A DNA stretch of 6,363 nucleotides from CAZDDY01 sp964504455 (GTDB taxonomy: Bacteria; Patescibacteriota; Minisyncoccia; Phycocordibacterales; UBA9973). Positions 5,727 through 6,363 of this stretch are shown piece after piece; position 1 is the stretch's first letter; every line of letters begins with the position of its first letter. The stretch covers positions 1-6,363 of the forward strand of contig CAZDDY010000028.1 of assembly GCA_964504455.1 (NCBI GenBank), in the 5' to 3' direction. Made by a program: the position numbers and the translations under genes. The notes below the pieces were generated by a model that saw only the letters and a list, made by a program, of their open reading frames with translations, searched no databases and was not told the DNA's origin.

Positions 5727-5755
5727 ATTATAATAACTTACTAATAAAAAAACAA
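5727..5755 (-). promoter_or_regulatory. Leaderless promoter of the TPR gene
   Basis: On the minus strand a perfect -10 TATAAT (5732-5727) ends exactly 6 nt before the ATG at 5720. A -35-like TTGTTT (5755-5750) is 17 bp upstream and overlaps the T-run of the preceding gene's terminator. The transcript should begin at the start codon. Confidence 0.65.
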
Positions 5756-5779
5756 AAACCACCCCGAAGGGTGGTTTTT
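5754..5779 (-). terminator. Strong terminator of the surface-protein gene
   Basis: A perfect 11-bp stem AAAAACCACCC / GGGTGGTTTTT (5754-5764 and 5769-5779). Read on the minus strand the loop is TTCG closed by C-G, the very stable cUUCGg tetraloop, followed by a long T-run (TTTTTGTTTTTTT). It lies 43 bp after the stop codon of the surface-protein gene. The unusual-stability loop is present only on the minus strand, which supports that orientation. Confidence 0.92.
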
Positions 5780-5822
5780 GCCAACTAAGTATTCTTTAGG
5801 GAATTACTTATTCAAACTCTAA

Positions 5823-6362
5823 CTAGTTTTTAGAAAGTGTTTGTGAATCTGTTGGAAGATTCTTTACGAGGAAACCATTGTTCCAGTCAAGAGTTGTTTC
5901 ATCATGACTAGCTGCTGAAACATCTGTCCATGTGAATGTAGATGTTGTAGCAGCAACCGTAGCATAAGCAGCTGGAGCTGCAAATGAAGAAGGTTGAGCA
6001 ATACTTACGTTGAGGTTATCACCTGATACGAATGTACCTGCAGTAACAACTTTCAAGACATAAGTCTTAGCGCCACTGATTTGTTGCTCATTTGTAGCAA
6101 CGAATTCAATGCCACCGGCTACGTCGTTATCAACTTCAATACTTCCTGTGAATGTAGCTGTACCAGCAATTTGTGTGTTGGTGTCTGCATCCCAGAGAGT
6201 AGGAGTAGCAAGAGTGTCTGTACCACCCATAGCTCGAGTAACTGTGAAGATTAATTTCTTCCATCCGATTGTACCAGAACCATTTGTGTTGATTGTGAAC
6301 TTAGAAGCAGTAACTGTACCTGTGCTAAGCACTGAAGTAGGCAATGTTACGTTTGTGATCGT
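5823..6362 (-). CDS. C-terminal part of a CPR-type surface protein (partial)
   Basis: The 5' end lies beyond the window. The frame stays open to the right edge, where TITNVTLPTSVLS is readable before the first possible start. The codon at 6344-6342 is TTG in mid-domain, not a credible start. The visible 179 residues are rich in Thr, Ala, Ser and Val with no Cys. They form a beta-sandwich-like pattern: GTIGWKKLIFTVTRA, then strand-rich segments, an EQQISGAKTYVLKVV strand pair, SGDNLNVSIAQPS, and a tail containing TFTWTDVSAASHDETT followed by DWNNGFLVKNLPTDSQTL. I associate this tail with large repetitive surface (S-layer or adhesin-like) proteins of Patescibacteria; that is memory, not a search. 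A location at the cell surface is inferred. The full protein is likely much longer. Followed by a strong terminator. Confidence 0.8.
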   Translation of the reverse strand, partial: TITNVTLPTSVLSTGTVTASKFTINTNGSGTIGWKKLIFTVTRAMGGTDTLATPTLWDADTNTQIAGTATFTGSIEVDNDVAGGIEFVATNEQQISGAKTYVLKVVTAGTFVSGDNLNVSIAQPSSFAAPAAYATVAATTSTFTWTDVSAASHDETTLDWNNGFLVKNLPTDSQTLSKN

Positions 6363-6363
6363 T

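Noticed and set aside
6342..6344. TTG codon as start of the surface-protein gene
   Set aside because: The frame stays open upstream to the window edge and reads naturally as ITNVTLPTS, so this is an internal leucine.
1..6363. CRISPR array, tRNA, rRNA, insertion sequence
   Set aside because: No spaced direct repeats, cloverleaf-like segments, rRNA-like stretches or transposase frames were found; all hairpins are explained as terminators.

Overview
The window holds seven protein-coding genes and no RNA gene, insertion sequence or CRISPR array. Its best fit is a chromosome fragment from a small-genome, uncultivated bacterium, most likely of the Patescibacteria (CPR, Parcubacteria-like) group. 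The main evidence is the protein cut by the right edge: a Thr/Ala-rich surface protein ending in a DWNNGFLVKNLPTDSQTLSK-type tail that I associate with this group. Supporting points are the AT-leaning composition, very short intergenic gaps, absence of Shine-Dalgarno sites, and sigma70-type promoters (TTGnnn / TATAnT) rather than Bacteroidota-type ones. This assignment is inference from memory of protein families; no search was run.

Left half (1-3352): a deoxynucleotide and folate group. It contains thymidylate synthase (thyA, +), a small Cys-containing hypothetical protein (-), dihydrofolate reductase (folA, +), a HAD-type 5'(3')-deoxyribonucleotidase-like protein (-) and dCTP deaminase (dcd, +). 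Dcd turns dCTP into dUTP, ThyA methylates dUMP to dTMP while making dihydrofolate, FolA regenerates tetrahydrofolate, and the nucleotidase could dephosphorylate deoxynucleoside monophosphates to balance the pool. No separate dUTPase is visible. The genes alternate strand, so each is its own transcription unit. Neighbouring units are divided by divergent promoter regions (1413-1498 and 2691-2787) or by hairpin terminators that read in both directions (992-1017, 1979-2007, 3329-3352).

Right half (3375-6363): three envelope-type genes on the - strand, each with its own terminator or promoter. They are a secreted seven-bladed beta-propeller protein with a Bacteroidota-like (T9SS type A-like) C-terminal region, a membrane-anchored TPR protein, and the C-terminal part of the surface protein.

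The main regulatory pattern is that at least three genes (thyA, dcd, the TPR gene) have a -10 hexamer ending exactly 6 nt before the ATG. Transcription would then start at or next to the A of ATG, giving leaderless mRNAs. No convincing new multi-gene system is visible. The strongest points for a second look are the leaderless promoter pattern and the T9SS-cargo-like protein in an apparently non-Bacteroidota genome.
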